Positions 38,551 to 47,037 of a stretch of 64,000 nt of DNA are shown in pieces; the first letter of the stretch is position 1; the number at the start of each line of letters is the position of its first letter. The notes under the pieces are model-generated. The model saw only the letters and a list, made by a program, of their open reading frames with translations. It had not been told where the DNA came from and did no database searches. Both the position numbers and the translations under genes were made by a program. Source of the stretch: Comamonas terrigena NBRC 13299 (GTDB lineage Bacteria; Pseudomonadota; Gammaproteobacteria; Burkholderiales; Burkholderiaceae_C); assembly GCF_006740045.1 (NCBI RefSeq), contig NZ_AP019749.1:577001-641000 (forward strand), given 5' to 3'.

Positions 38551-39456
38551 TCAGCGCTTGCGCAGCTTGGGGTTGAGGGCGTCGTTGAGCCCGTCGCCGA
38601 CCAGATTCAGAGAGAGAACCGCCAGCATGATGGCCACGCCGGGTACGGCGCACAGGTACCAGGAGGTGCGGATCAGGCTGCGCCCTTCGCCCACCAGCCG
38701 TCCCCAGCTGGCGACATTGGGGTCGCCGAGGCCGAGAAACGACACCACGGATTCATAGAGGATGGCGCCCGCCGCCACCAGCGACGACATGACGATCACC
38801 GGGGGCAGCGCATTGGGTAGGATTTCCTTGAAGATGATGTGTGCCGGATGCAGGCCGACCGAACGGCAGGCCTGGACGAACTCCCGCTCCTTGAAGGACA
38901 GGAATTCCGCGCGTGTGAGCCGTGCAATCGGTGGCCAGGAGACCAGGCCGATGGCCAGGGTGATGGCTTCGATGTGGGGGCCGAGAATCGACACCACCGT
39001 GAGCACGAAGACCACATTCGGGATGATCTGAAACAGCTCCGTCACCCGCATCAGCACCTCATCGACCCAGCCACCGGCCCAGGCGGATGCCGCGCCAATG
39101 CCCACGCCCAGCAGGGTGGCGGTGGTGGCCGCCACCAGGCCGATGAGCAGGGTGGCACGCGCACCGTGGGCGATCATGGCCGCAATGTCCCGGCCCAGCG
39201 AATCGGTGCCCAATGGATGGCTCCACTGGCTGAAAGGCCAGATCTCGGGCGTCGCCACGATGCGCAAGGGATCGGTGGGGAACAGCAGGTCCGCCGCCAG
39301 GGCCACGGCCGCGATGGTGCACAGGATCACCGCGCCGATCACGGCGCCGCGGTTGCGCGCAAAGCGGCGCAGGAACGGGCCAATGGCGCCCGCAGCCTTG
39401 CGGGCTGCTTGTGAGGCGCTGGGCCCCGCAGGAATGGGGGTAGAGATGGAACGCAT
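38551..39456 (-). CDS. Peptide-type ABC transporter permease (DppC-like)
   Basis: This 301-aa inner-membrane permease has six membrane segments and the N-terminal cytoplasmic OppC-type stretch ending FLRRFARNRGAVIGAVIL. GTDSLGRDIAAMIAHGARATLLIGL and the EAA loop REFVQACRSVGLHPAHIIFKEILPN are typical. ATG is at 39456, one base after the stop of the DppB-like gene. The two would pair as a heterodimer. Confidence 0.94.
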   Translation of the reverse strand: MRSISTPIPAGPSASQAARKAAGAIGPFLRRFARNRGAVIGAVILCTIAAVALAADLLFPTDPLRIVATPEIWPFSQWSHPLGTDSLGRDIAAMIAHGARATLLIGLVAATTATLLGVGIGAASAWAGGWVDEVLMRVTELFQIIPNVVFVLTVVSILGPHIEAITLAIGLVSWPPIARLTRAEFLSFKEREFVQACRSVGLHPAHIIFKEILPNALPPVIVMSSLVAAGAILYESVVSFLGLGDPNVASWGRLVGEGRSLIRTSWYLCAVPGVAIMLAVLSLNLVGDGLNDALNPKLRKR

Positions 39457-39457
39457 G

Positions 39458-40429
39458 TCAGAGCGCCTTGATGCGCGGGTCAAGCCGTGCGTACAGAATG
39501 TCCACGGCAATATTGGCCAGAATCACCACGGCTGAGCTCAGGACCAGAATGCCCAGCACGACCGGGTAGTTGCGGCTCATCACGCTGTCGAACAGCACAC
39601 TGCCGATGCCCGGCCAGCTGAAGACGGCTTCCACCACGATGCTGCCGCCCAGCACGGCACCCAGCTGCAGCCCCAGCAGCGTGACGATGGGAAGCACCGC
39701 ATTGCGGGCCATGTGCCGCAGCACGATGGCCACGTCCTTCAGGCCCTTGGCCTTGGCCGTGCGCACATAGTCCATGCGGCTGACTTCCAGCATGGAGGCA
39801 CGCATGACGCGGGCGTAGCTGGCGCTGTAGAACAGCCCCAGGGTGATGGCCGGCAGTGCCAGGTGGTGGAGCACATCCAAGGTCTGTTGCCAGAGTCCGC
39901 CATCGAGCCCGATGGTGACCATACCACCCACCGGAAACCAGCCCAGCTTCACCGCGAACAGGACGATGAGCATGATGCCCAGCCAGAAACTGGGCGCCGC
40001 AAAGCACAGCGTGGCAAAGAGGGAGACCGCCGTATCCCACCAGGTGTTGACCTTGATGGACGAGACGATGCCCGCAGCCACCCCGACCAGCACCGCAATC
40101 GCCAATGCGGACAGCATCAGAACCAGCGTGGCCGGCAGGTGGGCACCGATCACGTCGATGACCTGGGTGTTGTGCCGGTAGGAATAGCCCAGGTCCAGCT
40201 GTGCCACCGAAGCGATGTATTTGAGCAGCTGCACGCTGGCAGGCTGGTCCATGCCATAGGTCACGCGCAAGCGCTCGATGAGTGCCGGATCTGTGACCTG
40301 GCGCTCCGCCGTCATGACATCCAGAAAGGTGCCGGGCACCATCTGGATGAGCAGGAAGTTGAGCACCACCACCCCCAGCAGGAGCGGAACCGCCTGTCCC
40401 AGCCGCCGCAAGATGAGGTTCACCAGCAT
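39458..40429 (-). CDS. Peptide-type ABC transporter permease (DppB-like)
   Basis: This 323-aa inner-membrane permease has six spans. Family landmarks are the N-terminal RRLGQAVPLLLGVVVLNFLL, LDLGYSYRHNTQVIDVI, YARVMRASMLEVSRMDYVRTAKAKG (EAA loop) and FSWPGIGSVLFDSVMSRNYPVV. It follows the binding-protein gene after 9 bases and precedes the DppC-like gene, the standard oligopeptide-importer order. Confidence 0.95.
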   Translation of the reverse strand: MLVNLILRRLGQAVPLLLGVVVLNFLLIQMVPGTFLDVMTAERQVTDPALIERLRVTYGMDQPASVQLLKYIASVAQLDLGYSYRHNTQVIDVIGAHLPATLVLMLSALAIAVLVGVAAGIVSSIKVNTWWDTAVSLFATLCFAAPSFWLGIMLIVLFAVKLGWFPVGGMVTIGLDGGLWQQTLDVLHHLALPAITLGLFYSASYARVMRASMLEVSRMDYVRTAKAKGLKDVAIVLRHMARNAVLPIVTLLGLQLGAVLGGSIVVEAVFSWPGIGSVLFDSVMSRNYPVVLGILVLSSAVVILANIAVDILYARLDPRIKAL

Positions 40430-40438
40430 GTGCTCACC

Positions 40439-42061
40439 TCAAGCGCCCAGCCATACGTCGTCCAGCGATCCGCCCTGGACATCGGCCACGGAGGTGAAGT
40501 TGTGCAGCTTCTTGCTGGCCAGCGTGAAGGCCTGGATTTCCACCAGGGGCACGAGCGGGACTTCGGTGGACGCCAGCTTTGCAAAGGCATGCACCAGTTT
40601 CTTGCGTTCCTGGGGTTTGGTTTCCACTGTGATGCGGCCGACCAGTGCATCCATCTCAGGGCTGGAAAACCCGGTCGCGTTGCGGAATGCACCGCCACGG
40701 ACAATGCCGTCGGTGGTGAAGTACTGCGTGACGGTGGGGACTGGTTCCAGCGGCGCCGTGAAGTTGGAAATGGCGATGTCGTAGTCGTAGTCGCTGTAGA
40801 TGCGCTTCAATGCGGTTGCGCGGTCCACCGAGTCCAGCTTCACCGCAATCCCCACGTCCTCCAGCGCCTGCTTGAGGTACTGCCCCAGCTTGGCGTTCTC
40901 TTCAAACCATGCTGCGGCCAGCAGATTCACGCTGAAGCGCTTGCCGTCCTTGAGCGGCAGGCCTGCTGCATCCAGCAGTGCGCCGGCCTTCTTGGGGTCG
41001 AAGGCATAGCGCGGCACATCGTCCGTGAAGAAGATGGGGTTGCTGCTGAAGATCGGCGAAATGGCAGGCTTGCCGCGGCCGTAGTAGATGGTGTCGACAA
41101 TGAACTGGCGGTTGATGGCGTGCAGGATGGCCTGCCGCACTTCACGGCGCTTGACATGCTCGCGGCGCTGGTTGAATTCCGCGGTGACCGTCCAGGCTGC
41201 GTTCTCGTAGCCACGGGTCTCCAGGGTCACCTTGCCGGTCTTCACCAGCCGGTCGATGTCGCGGGCTGGCACGGGGCTGGAGTAAGCCAGCCCCAGCTCG
41301 CCGGTCTCCAGGGCGGCGCCGCGGGATGCGGCATCCGCCCACCAGCGCACGATGAGCTTGTCGATATAGGGCTGTCCCTGGCGCCAGTACTGTTCATTGC
41401 GCTGGTATTGCACGTGGCTGCCACGCACCCATTGCCCGTACTTCCAGGGGCCGGTGCCGACCGGCGTGTTGTTGGCCGGGTTGGTGATGATGTCCTTGCC
41501 TTCGTACAGGTGGCGCGGCAGTACCAGCTGGTACGCTCCGGCCAGGGTGGACTTCAGGAAGAACTCCGGCACCGGGGTCTGGAAGGTCAGCAGCACGGTG
41601 TGGCTGTCCACCGCCTTGGCGTCCGTCAGCGCTTTCAGCGCAATGCCGGCGGAAATGGGTTTCCAGTGCTGCAGCGCGTTGAAGACCACATCTTGCGCGG
41701 TGAAGTCCTTGCCGTCGTGCCATTTCACGCCCTGGCGCAGCTTGATGGTGTACTGCTTGAAATCGGCGGAGGGTGTCACCGACTCGGCCAGCACGGGCTG
41801 GAACTGCAGCTTGTCGTCGATGCGCAGCAGGCGTTCCAGGATCTTGGTGGACGTCTGGTAGGGCGCGGAGCCGCCGCCGCCGGGCACATAGAGCGCCTGT
41901 GGCTCCAGTCCCCCCCAGGAGATGACCAGCGTGCCGCCACGCCGGGGGGCGGTAGCCTGGGCCTGGGCGGGCAGGCCCCAGCTGTAGCTGGCAGCGGCGG
42001 TCAGGCCTGCAGCGCTGCGAATCAGAACGTCACGGCGTGACAAAGCGGTGGGTTGGGTCAT
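40439..42061 (-). CDS. Peptide-type ABC transporter substrate-binding protein (SBP_bac_5), probable Tat substrate
   Basis: This 540-aa periplasmic receptor is of the family binding peptides, opines, nickel chelates and similar. The signal peptide starts MTQPTALSRRDVLIRS, a twin-arginine type motif, and ends near AQAQA, so export folded through Tat is likely. The mature part shows LAESVTPSADFKQYTIKLRQGVKWHDGKDFTAQDV, the family signature, and GTGPWKYGQW. The ligand is unknown; neighbours suggest an amide, acyl or aromatic compound rather than a plain peptide. The stop lies 9 bases before the permease start. Confidence 0.93.
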   Translation of the reverse strand: MTQPTALSRRDVLIRSAAGLTAAASYSWGLPAQAQATAPRRGGTLVISWGGLEPQALYVPGGGGSAPYQTSTKILERLLRIDDKLQFQPVLAESVTPSADFKQYTIKLRQGVKWHDGKDFTAQDVVFNALQHWKPISAGIALKALTDAKAVDSHTVLLTFQTPVPEFFLKSTLAGAYQLVLPRHLYEGKDIITNPANNTPVGTGPWKYGQWVRGSHVQYQRNEQYWRQGQPYIDKLIVRWWADAASRGAALETGELGLAYSSPVPARDIDRLVKTGKVTLETRGYENAAWTVTAEFNQRREHVKRREVRQAILHAINRQFIVDTIYYGRGKPAISPIFSSNPIFFTDDVPRYAFDPKKAGALLDAAGLPLKDGKRFSVNLLAAAWFEENAKLGQYLKQALEDVGIAVKLDSVDRATALKRIYSDYDYDIAISNFTAPLEPVPTVTQYFTTDGIVRGGAFRNATGFSSPEMDALVGRITVETKPQERKKLVHAFAKLASTEVPLVPLVEIQAFTLASKKLHNFTSVADVQGGSLDDVWLGA

Positions 42062-42084
42062 GGTGGTTTCACTTGCTTGCGTGG

Positions 42085-42546
42085 TCAGCCCAGCGTGGCG
42101 TAGCTGGCGCGGCCGATGGCGACCAGGACGCCCTGGTCATTGAATAGATCGACATCGGCCACGCCCACCGTCTTGCCCACGCGGCGGGCCTTGGCGACCG
42201 CCTTGAGGTTGGTGTCGATGGCAGGGCGCAGATAGTCCACCCTGAAGTTGATGGTGGGCAGGCCGCGTCCCACCAGCATGCCGACGGCGAAATCGCCCAC
42301 GGTGTCGATCACGGCGGCCAGCGGGCCGCCATGCCATTGGCCGGTGTTGGCACTGCGGCCCAGTGCATCCTGAAAAGGCGCATGCACCGTCAGCTCACCC
42401 GCTTCGTGGTCGACCTCCAGCGCTTGCAGCTGGAGCCAGGCAATGAAGGGGGAGCTGTCAAAGTGCGCTTGGATCTGTTGCAGATCCAGGCATTCCGGGG
42501 GGGCAGAAGCCTGCGCCTGCGCAGGCAGGGTGGCGGCTTCGCTCAT
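42085..42546 (-). CDS. PaaI-type hotdog thioesterase
   Basis: This 153-aa single-domain hotdog protein is of the 4HBT/PaaI group that hydrolyses acyl-CoA or aryl-CoA thioesters in the cytoplasm. The active-site region GQWHGGPLAAVIDTVGDFA carries the HGG-helix typical of the family. INFRVDYLRPA and AKARRVGKTVGVADVDLF follow. Its ATG overlaps the dehydrogenase stop by 4 bases. With the CoA ligase in the same operon it suggests a CoA-bound intermediate. Confidence 0.9.
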   Translation of the reverse strand: MSEAATLPAQAQASAPPECLDLQQIQAHFDSSPFIAWLQLQALEVDHEAGELTVHAPFQDALGRSANTGQWHGGPLAAVIDTVGDFAVGMLVGRGLPTINFRVDYLRPAIDTNLKAVAKARRVGKTVGVADVDLFNDQGVLVAIGRASYATLG

Positions 42547-43556
42547 GCGGCCACCAGCACCTTGCCGAAGACCTTGCGGTCTTCCAGGGAGGCCAGCGCC
42601 TTGGCGCCGTCATCCAGCGGCCACTGGCGGTCGATCAGGACCTTGAGCTGCCTGGACTGCACCAGCTCCAGCAGCTCATGCAGGTCCTCGCGCTCCCAAC
42701 CGTTGGAGCCGCGGATTTGCAGTTCGAACGTCCAGATGAAGCGCAGATCTTCCTTGGGGTCGAAACCTGCCGTGGCCCCGCAGGTCAGAGCCCGGCCGCC
42801 CAGGCGCAGGCAGCGCAGCGACTTCACCCAGGTGTCGCCACCGGTGAAGTTCACCACCACATCCACGCCACCGCCGGCCTGGCCGCGCCGGCGCGCAGGC
42901 TTGCCATAGCGTGTCTGCACCGCCTTGAGGAAGTCTTCTTCCGTGTAGAGGATGACATCATCGGCGCCCAGCTGGCGCAGCTGTTCGGCCTTCTCTGGGG
43001 TGCCTGCACAGGCAATCACCGTGGCGCCGGCCAGTTTGGCAAGCTGCACCGCGCAGACGCCCACACCGCCGCTTGCGCCCAGGATCAGCACCTTTTCGCC
43101 GGCCTTGACCTGGCCGATGCGGTTCATCATGCGCAGCGCCGTGCCGTAGGCCACCGGGAGTGCCGCCGCTTCACCGAAGCTGACCTGGTCAGGCAAGCGG
43201 ATGAGCTGGTGCGCGGGCACCCGGCATAGCTCGGCCAGGCCGCCATGGATGGTTTCGCCGACCAGCCCGCCATCGACACGGTCAATGGGGTCCACCAGCA
43301 CCCGGTCGCCGGGTTTCCAGTCGGTGACGTTGGTACCCACCTGTTCCACCTCGCCGGCCACGTCGAGGCCGATGATGACGGGAAAGGACAGGCGGATGCC
43401 GGGCATGCCGCGGCGGGTGAAGACGTCGTGGTAGTTCAGCGATGAGGCCTTGACGCGGATCACCACGTCATCGGCGCCCGGTGTCGGGTTGGGGAATTGG
43501 GGTTCCAGCGTCAACTTTTCGTTGTCGCCATGTTCACGCAGTACGAGAGCTTTCAT
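42543..43556 (-). CDS. Zinc-type alcohol dehydrogenase / quinone oxidoreductase family (MDR) protein
   Basis: This 337-aa medium-chain dehydrogenase/reductase has the GroES-like domain (KALVLREHGD, SSLNYHDVFTRRGMPG, GLDVAGEVEQVG) and Rossmann motif ILGASGGVGVCAVQLAKLAGATVIAC. The catalytic-zinc cysteine of classical alcohol dehydrogenases is not evident (SSLNYHD replaces the Cys-containing loop). It is therefore more likely a zinc-independent NADPH-dependent reductase of the quinone/enone type. A short Arg/Gly-rich stretch (KPARRRGQAGGGVDVV) interrupts the Rossmann domain. ATG 43556 is the family start; a long open frame upstream lies over the neighbouring gene. Confidence 0.9.
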   Translation of the reverse strand: MKALVLREHGDNEKLTLEPQFPNPTPGADDVVIRVKASSLNYHDVFTRRGMPGIRLSFPVIIGLDVAGEVEQVGTNVTDWKPGDRVLVDPIDRVDGGLVGETIHGGLAELCRVPAHQLIRLPDQVSFGEAAALPVAYGTALRMMNRIGQVKAGEKVLILGASGGVGVCAVQLAKLAGATVIACAGTPEKAEQLRQLGADDVILYTEEDFLKAVQTRYGKPARRRGQAGGGVDVVVNFTGGDTWVKSLRCLRLGGRALTCGATAGFDPKEDLRFIWTFELQIRGSNGWEREDLHELLELVQSRQLKVLIDRQWPLDDGAKALASLEDRKVFGKVLVAA

Positions 43557-43582
43557 GGGGATGTATGTCGCTTGGGGTTCAA

Positions 43583-44692
43583 TCAGTTCCACTGGGCCAG
43601 GCCATGCAGGGCCTGGTCGGTGATTTCCACGCCGTGCCGGAGCACGGATTGGCGCCAGATGCCGGAATAGGGGACGAAGGTGTCGATCAGGTCGTGCCGT
43701 AGCTGGGCGTCTCGGGCCGCATCGGCCTGCTGCGGCGCGCGAAAGCGCAGCCACTGGTCCAGGCGCAGGGATTCGCTGGTGTTGCTGCCGCGGGTGCCGA
43801 ACTCGATCACGGCACCGGCGACCTTCCTGCCCGGCAAAAAGGCCTCGACACCCCGGAACACCAGCCCCTGGTAGTCGGGGCGTGCCAGTCCATGTGGGCG
43901 CTGGCCCAGCACGCGCTCATGGCTCCACCATTGCGCGGCCTGCTGCTGTTCTTCGCTGCCGTCGGCGTTGAAGCACAGGAAGAAGGGCTCGCCGTACTCC
44001 CCGATGCCGGTGTGCCAATCGATCAGGGCCACCCGCTCGGTGTGGGGCAGGTGCTCGCCGAGAATGCGCTCCAGCGTGAGGTTGGACCATTCGCGCTGCT
44101 GGCCGCCAAAGGCCAGGCCCTGGGCGTGGCGGTACTGGCCGCTGGCCATGGCATTGAAGGTGGCATCGGCCCCATGCGCGTCGCGGAAGGCCTGGATGGC
44201 GCTCTGCACACCTTGGCGGCCGGTGGCCGTCCAGCTGTCCGGCACCAGTTGCTCATGCAGCGCGTCGTAGGCGGTGTTGGAGGGCCGGGGGGCGGCGTGG
44301 TCGATGAAGTTGCGGTTCAGGTCGACATTGCTTTCGTTGGTGCGGGTGTCGTGCGACCAGCCGAAGGGATTGAGTGCGTGCACCAGCAGCACATTGGTGT
44401 CGGGCGGCAAGGACTGCGCGGTCTGGCTGGCCAGCCAGGCATTCTGTACGGCAGAGCCGGCGGCGCCTTCCAGGCCATGCGTGCCGCTGATGAGCAGCAG
44501 CGTGCGGGTGGCGTCCGCCGGGCCCAGGCGGGCCACGTCCAGCGTCAGCGGCTGACCGTCCGGCGTGCTCAGAGTGGGGTGTGCGTAGTGCGAGAGCTCT
44601 GCACCGGCGCGCTGGGCCTGGGCAATGAAGCGCTGGCGGCCGTCGTTGTAGTCGTTCGCAAAGGCTTCCCAGATTTCCAGAACGGTGCTCAT
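43583..44692 (-). CDS. DUF2817 family protein, M14-like zinc carboxypeptidase fold
   Basis: This 369-aa cytoplasmic protein has no signal peptide. It shows the M14-type zinc site HGLEG (His and Glu ligands, about 72-76), a third candidate ligand in LIDWHTGIG and a catalytic-glutamate candidate in AVIEFGTRGSN. NESNVDLNRNF is the conserved arginine-containing loop. Family members are predicted peptidases or amidohydrolases; no reaction is established to my knowledge. In this operon it could cleave an amide bond of the imported compound and pass an acid to the ligase. The ATG overlaps the VOC gene stop by 4 bases. Confidence 0.85.
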   Translation of the reverse strand: MSTVLEIWEAFANDYNDGRQRFIAQAQRAGAELSHYAHPTLSTPDGQPLTLDVARLGPADATRTLLLISGTHGLEGAAGSAVQNAWLASQTAQSLPPDTNVLLVHALNPFGWSHDTRTNESNVDLNRNFIDHAAPRPSNTAYDALHEQLVPDSWTATGRQGVQSAIQAFRDAHGADATFNAMASGQYRHAQGLAFGGQQREWSNLTLERILGEHLPHTERVALIDWHTGIGEYGEPFFLCFNADGSEEQQQAAQWWSHERVLGQRPHGLARPDYQGLVFRGVEAFLPGRKVAGAVIEFGTRGSNTSESLRLDQWLRFRAPQQADAARDAQLRHDLIDTFVPYSGIWRQSVLRHGVEITDQALHGLAQWN

Positions 44693-45552
44693 GCGTGGGA
44701 CTCCTGCACGAACACTTGCAAGGCACCTGCCGCATCGGCGGGGTTCACCACCAGCTCGCCGTAGGCGTTGTCCTGGGCCTGTACGCCGTTGGTGGCAAGG
44801 ACGTGGCGGGTCTGCACCAGATCGCGCACACCGATGATGGAACCGGCGAACCAGGTCCCATCTGCAGTAGCCGGTTGCGGGATGCCCGGGAACCGGGCCT
44901 GGAAGGCCTGGGGTGTGAGAAACAGCAGCCGCAGCGAGCCACGGCGCAGCGTCCAGCCATCCGGGCCGGTGTTGCCGATGGAAATGCGGCCGAAGGCCTG
45001 TTCGTAGGCGCTGCGCAGACTCAGCGGATCGGGGTGGACCACGACGAGTGCTTCAATGCGGCGCGCCGTGTTGGGATGGTCCTGCCATTCCGGGCGATAG
45101 ACCAGGTGGCGTGTCAGATGCCCGCAGGTGAAGAAATCCGGCGCGCCCAAGGTACCGGTGGGAAAGCGCGTGTTCAGCCAGGCCGCATCCTCGGAGCCAT
45201 CCTGCAGATGCACCGGGCGGCCGCCGCCTTCGGGCGCTTCGGCGTGGATGCCGACCTGTGCCAGTTCACGGTGCACGGCTGCACTGTCGGTGGTCTGCAG
45301 TGCGACTGCCACCGGCCCTTGATACGACTCAGGGTAATGCGCGAAGCGGGAGGTGGATTGCAGCGCAGGGGGGAAGTACAGCAGTTCCAGGTAGTTGGCA
45401 TCCAGAATCAGCGTCTGGTTACGGGTGCCCTGGTGGTGCACGCCCTGTGGTGCCAGCGCGAATCCCAGCTTGCGGTACTGCACAGTGGCAGCGTTCAGGT
45501 CGTTGACCCGGATGATGTAGTGGTCCAACCCTGTGACCGATGGCAAAGACAT
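44689..45552 (-). CDS. VOC (glyoxalase/extradiol-type) superfamily protein
   Basis: This 287-aa protein starts GLDHYIIRVNDLNAATVQYRKLGF, the first beta-alpha-beta-beta-beta unit of the VOC fold. A second unit is in the C-terminal half (EALVVVHPDPLSLRSAYEQAFG), as in the glyoxalase-like domain group of about 280 residues. The His and Glu positions of the first unit could bind a metal. The reaction is unknown (isomerase, dioxygenase and lyase are all possible). It heads the ten-gene operon, and its ribosome site AGCGAGG lies in a hairpin. Confidence 0.85.
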   Translation of the reverse strand: MSLPSVTGLDHYIIRVNDLNAATVQYRKLGFALAPQGVHHQGTRNQTLILDANYLELLYFPPALQSTSRFAHYPESYQGPVAVALQTTDSAAVHRELAQVGIHAEAPEGGGRPVHLQDGSEDAAWLNTRFPTGTLGAPDFFTCGHLTRHLVYRPEWQDHPNTARRIEALVVVHPDPLSLRSAYEQAFGRISIGNTGPDGWTLRRGSLRLLFLTPQAFQARFPGIPQPATADGTWFAGSIIGVRDLVQTRHVLATNGVQAQDNAYGELVVNPADAAGALQVFVQESHA

Positions 45553-45559
45553 ATGTTTT

Positions 45560-45586
45560 CCTCGCTTGGCAGCTAAGGCAGCGAGG
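45560..45586 (-). promoter_or_regulatory. Leader hairpin that covers the ribosome site of the VOC gene
   Basis: On the minus strand CCTCGCT (45586-45580) pairs with AGCGAGG (45566-45560). The second arm is the only ribosome-binding sequence, 7 bases before the ATG. The 7-bp stem has a 13-base loop. When folded it would hide the start of the first gene of the operon. Confidence 0.5.
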
Positions 45587-45623
45587 TTCCCACCGGGTGG
45601 GCATTTCGGAAAAGAATGCTTGT

Positions 45624-45637
45624 GCGTATCGATATGC
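45624..45637. promoter_or_regulatory. Near-perfect palindrome upstream of the ten-gene operon
   Basis: GCGTATCGATATGC is symmetrical about CG with one mismatched pair. It lies 72 bases before the operon's first ATG, where a repressor or activator site would be expected. No regulator gene is adjacent. Confidence 0.35.
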
Positions 45638-46099
45638 GGAACCGTTCATTGACATGCCGGGGTGCGGTTTGTAAGCAATGTGTAGGGTTGCCTGGGATTT
45701 CGGTGCGGATGGCAGCCTGCCCAGAGGGCAGAAAGCCACTGGGTGGCGCGGTGTCGGGCCTTGCTCCGGCGTGCGGATGGCAGGTCCATGGCGGGTGAGG
45801 GGCTGGACCCATCCGGCGCTTCCGCCCGCTGTGTGGGCGGCATGTCCCGGAGGCTGAAAGGGTGTTTGCGGCGCAGGAGGCCGCGCTGGGCAGTTCCAGG
45901 GGGGAGGAACTGCGAAGGTCCTGGGGGTGGCCCGGCGGTATTGGGCAGGTGCGCACCAGGCCGGGCAGGACTGCCCGTTCCCAGCACTGCGGCGGGCCCT
46001 GCAAGGGATGCGTGACCCGGGCCGCAGAACCAGAGCGGCGCCCTCGGCAGGCGCGTCACGAGCCGCGGGGAACGCGGGCCGTGGCGCAGGCCGCCGGTA

Positions 46100-47011
46100 T
46101 CACGCCGTACCGGCTACCATGGGCAGGGCCATGCGGATGATGCGGATCACTGCAGGCCCCAGGACGACCATCACAATCGCCGGGAAGATGCAGGTCACCA
46201 GGGGCAGCAGCATCTTGGTGGGGATCTTGGAGGCCAGTTCTTCGGCGCGCATCTGGCGTTTGTGGCGCAGGTCTTCCGAGAACACGCGCAGCGACTCGCC
46301 AATGCTGGTGCCAAACCGGTCGGCCTGCGTCAGCATGGCGGCAAAGGTGTGGATCTCGTCCACGCCGGTGCGTGCGGCCAGGTTGCGCAGTGCTTTTTCA
46401 CGGGCACTGCCGGCCCGCATCTCCAGGTTGGTCCAGTGCAGTTCCTCGGCCAGGGCGTCACTCTGAAGGCGGATTTCCTCTGCCACCTTGGTCAGGGCCG
46501 CATCCAGACCCAGCCCGGCCTCGACGCACACCAGCATCAGATCGGCTGCGTCCGGAAAGTTTTCGAAGATTTCGCGTTTGCGGCGCGAGGCCATCCAGCG
46601 CAGGACCAGGTTGGGCAGGTAGCAGGCCACCAGGGCCGCCACCAGCGGGTAGAACATGCGTTCGTTGCTGCTGGCCTTGCTGACGGTCAGCATAAAGGAG
46701 TAGACGGCCAGGGCGGCGCCCACGGGCAGCAGCGTCTTGATGCCGAAGTACAGCATGGGGGCGCTGTGGTGGCGGATGCCGGCATTCAGAAAGCGCAGGC
46801 GCAAAGGCGTGGCATCGATGCCCGCAGTCGGCGATGACAGGTGGGCGAAAGGACCGATCAGCCTGACGGCCGTCTCGGTCCAGTTGCTATGGCCGGCCGT
46901 TGGCGCCAGTGCTTGCAGGCGTTGCGCCGCGGCGGTGGGGGTGAGCCAGAAAAACAGAGCCCCCGCAGTGAGCATGACCGCGGCAAAGGTGAGCAGGGCG
47001 AAGATCAGCAT
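46100..47011 (-). CDS. tadC: TadC, inner-membrane platform protein of the Tad pilus
   Basis: TadC and TadB form the inner-membrane platform on which the ATPase TadA drives Flp pilin assembly. The 303-aa product has membrane segments at the N-terminus, at about 90-150 and at the C-terminus, and the GSPII_F domain (FPDAADLMLVCVEAGLGLDAAL ... GTSIGESLRVFSEDLRHKRQMRAEE). Start ATG 47011 is preferred over 47026 because AAGGAG lies just before it. It is the last tad gene here; the tadD gene that often follows is not present. Confidence 0.93.
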   Translation of the reverse strand: MLIFALLTFAAVMLTAGALFFWLTPTAAAQRLQALAPTAGHSNWTETAVRLIGPFAHLSSPTAGIDATPLRLRFLNAGIRHHSAPMLYFGIKTLLPVGAALAVYSFMLTVSKASSNERMFYPLVAALVACYLPNLVLRWMASRRKREIFENFPDAADLMLVCVEAGLGLDAALTKVAEEIRLQSDALAEELHWTNLEMRAGSAREKALRNLAARTGVDEIHTFAAMLTQADRFGTSIGESLRVFSEDLRHKRQMRAEELASKIPTKMLLPLVTCIFPAIVMVVLGPAVIRIIRMALPMVAGTA

Positions 47012-47037
47012 GGTGACTCCTTGCATTCAAGACAGGC

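Larger units (their letters stand above)
45553..46099. other. 547-base intergenic region between the ABC/catabolic operon and the tad genes
   Basis: No supportable gene. It must hold the promoter of the minus-strand ten-gene operon and the end of the tad transcript. The part next to the operon has a ribosome-site hairpin and a near-palindrome (45624-45637). The GC-rich remainder (45700-46099) has open frames on both strands but none with family likeness or a ribosome site, and I see no clear terminator after tadC. Confidence 0.6.

Noticed and set aside
39713..42040. 775-codon plus-strand frame opposite the permease and binding-protein genes.
   Set aside because: Antisense shadow with Gly/Val/Gln/His-rich composition; the minus-strand transporter genes are clear and tightly packed.
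45573..46140. Overlapping small frames on both strands between the VOC gene and tadC.
   Set aside because: Simply a GC-rich gap with few stops; no starts with ribosome sites and no family likeness.
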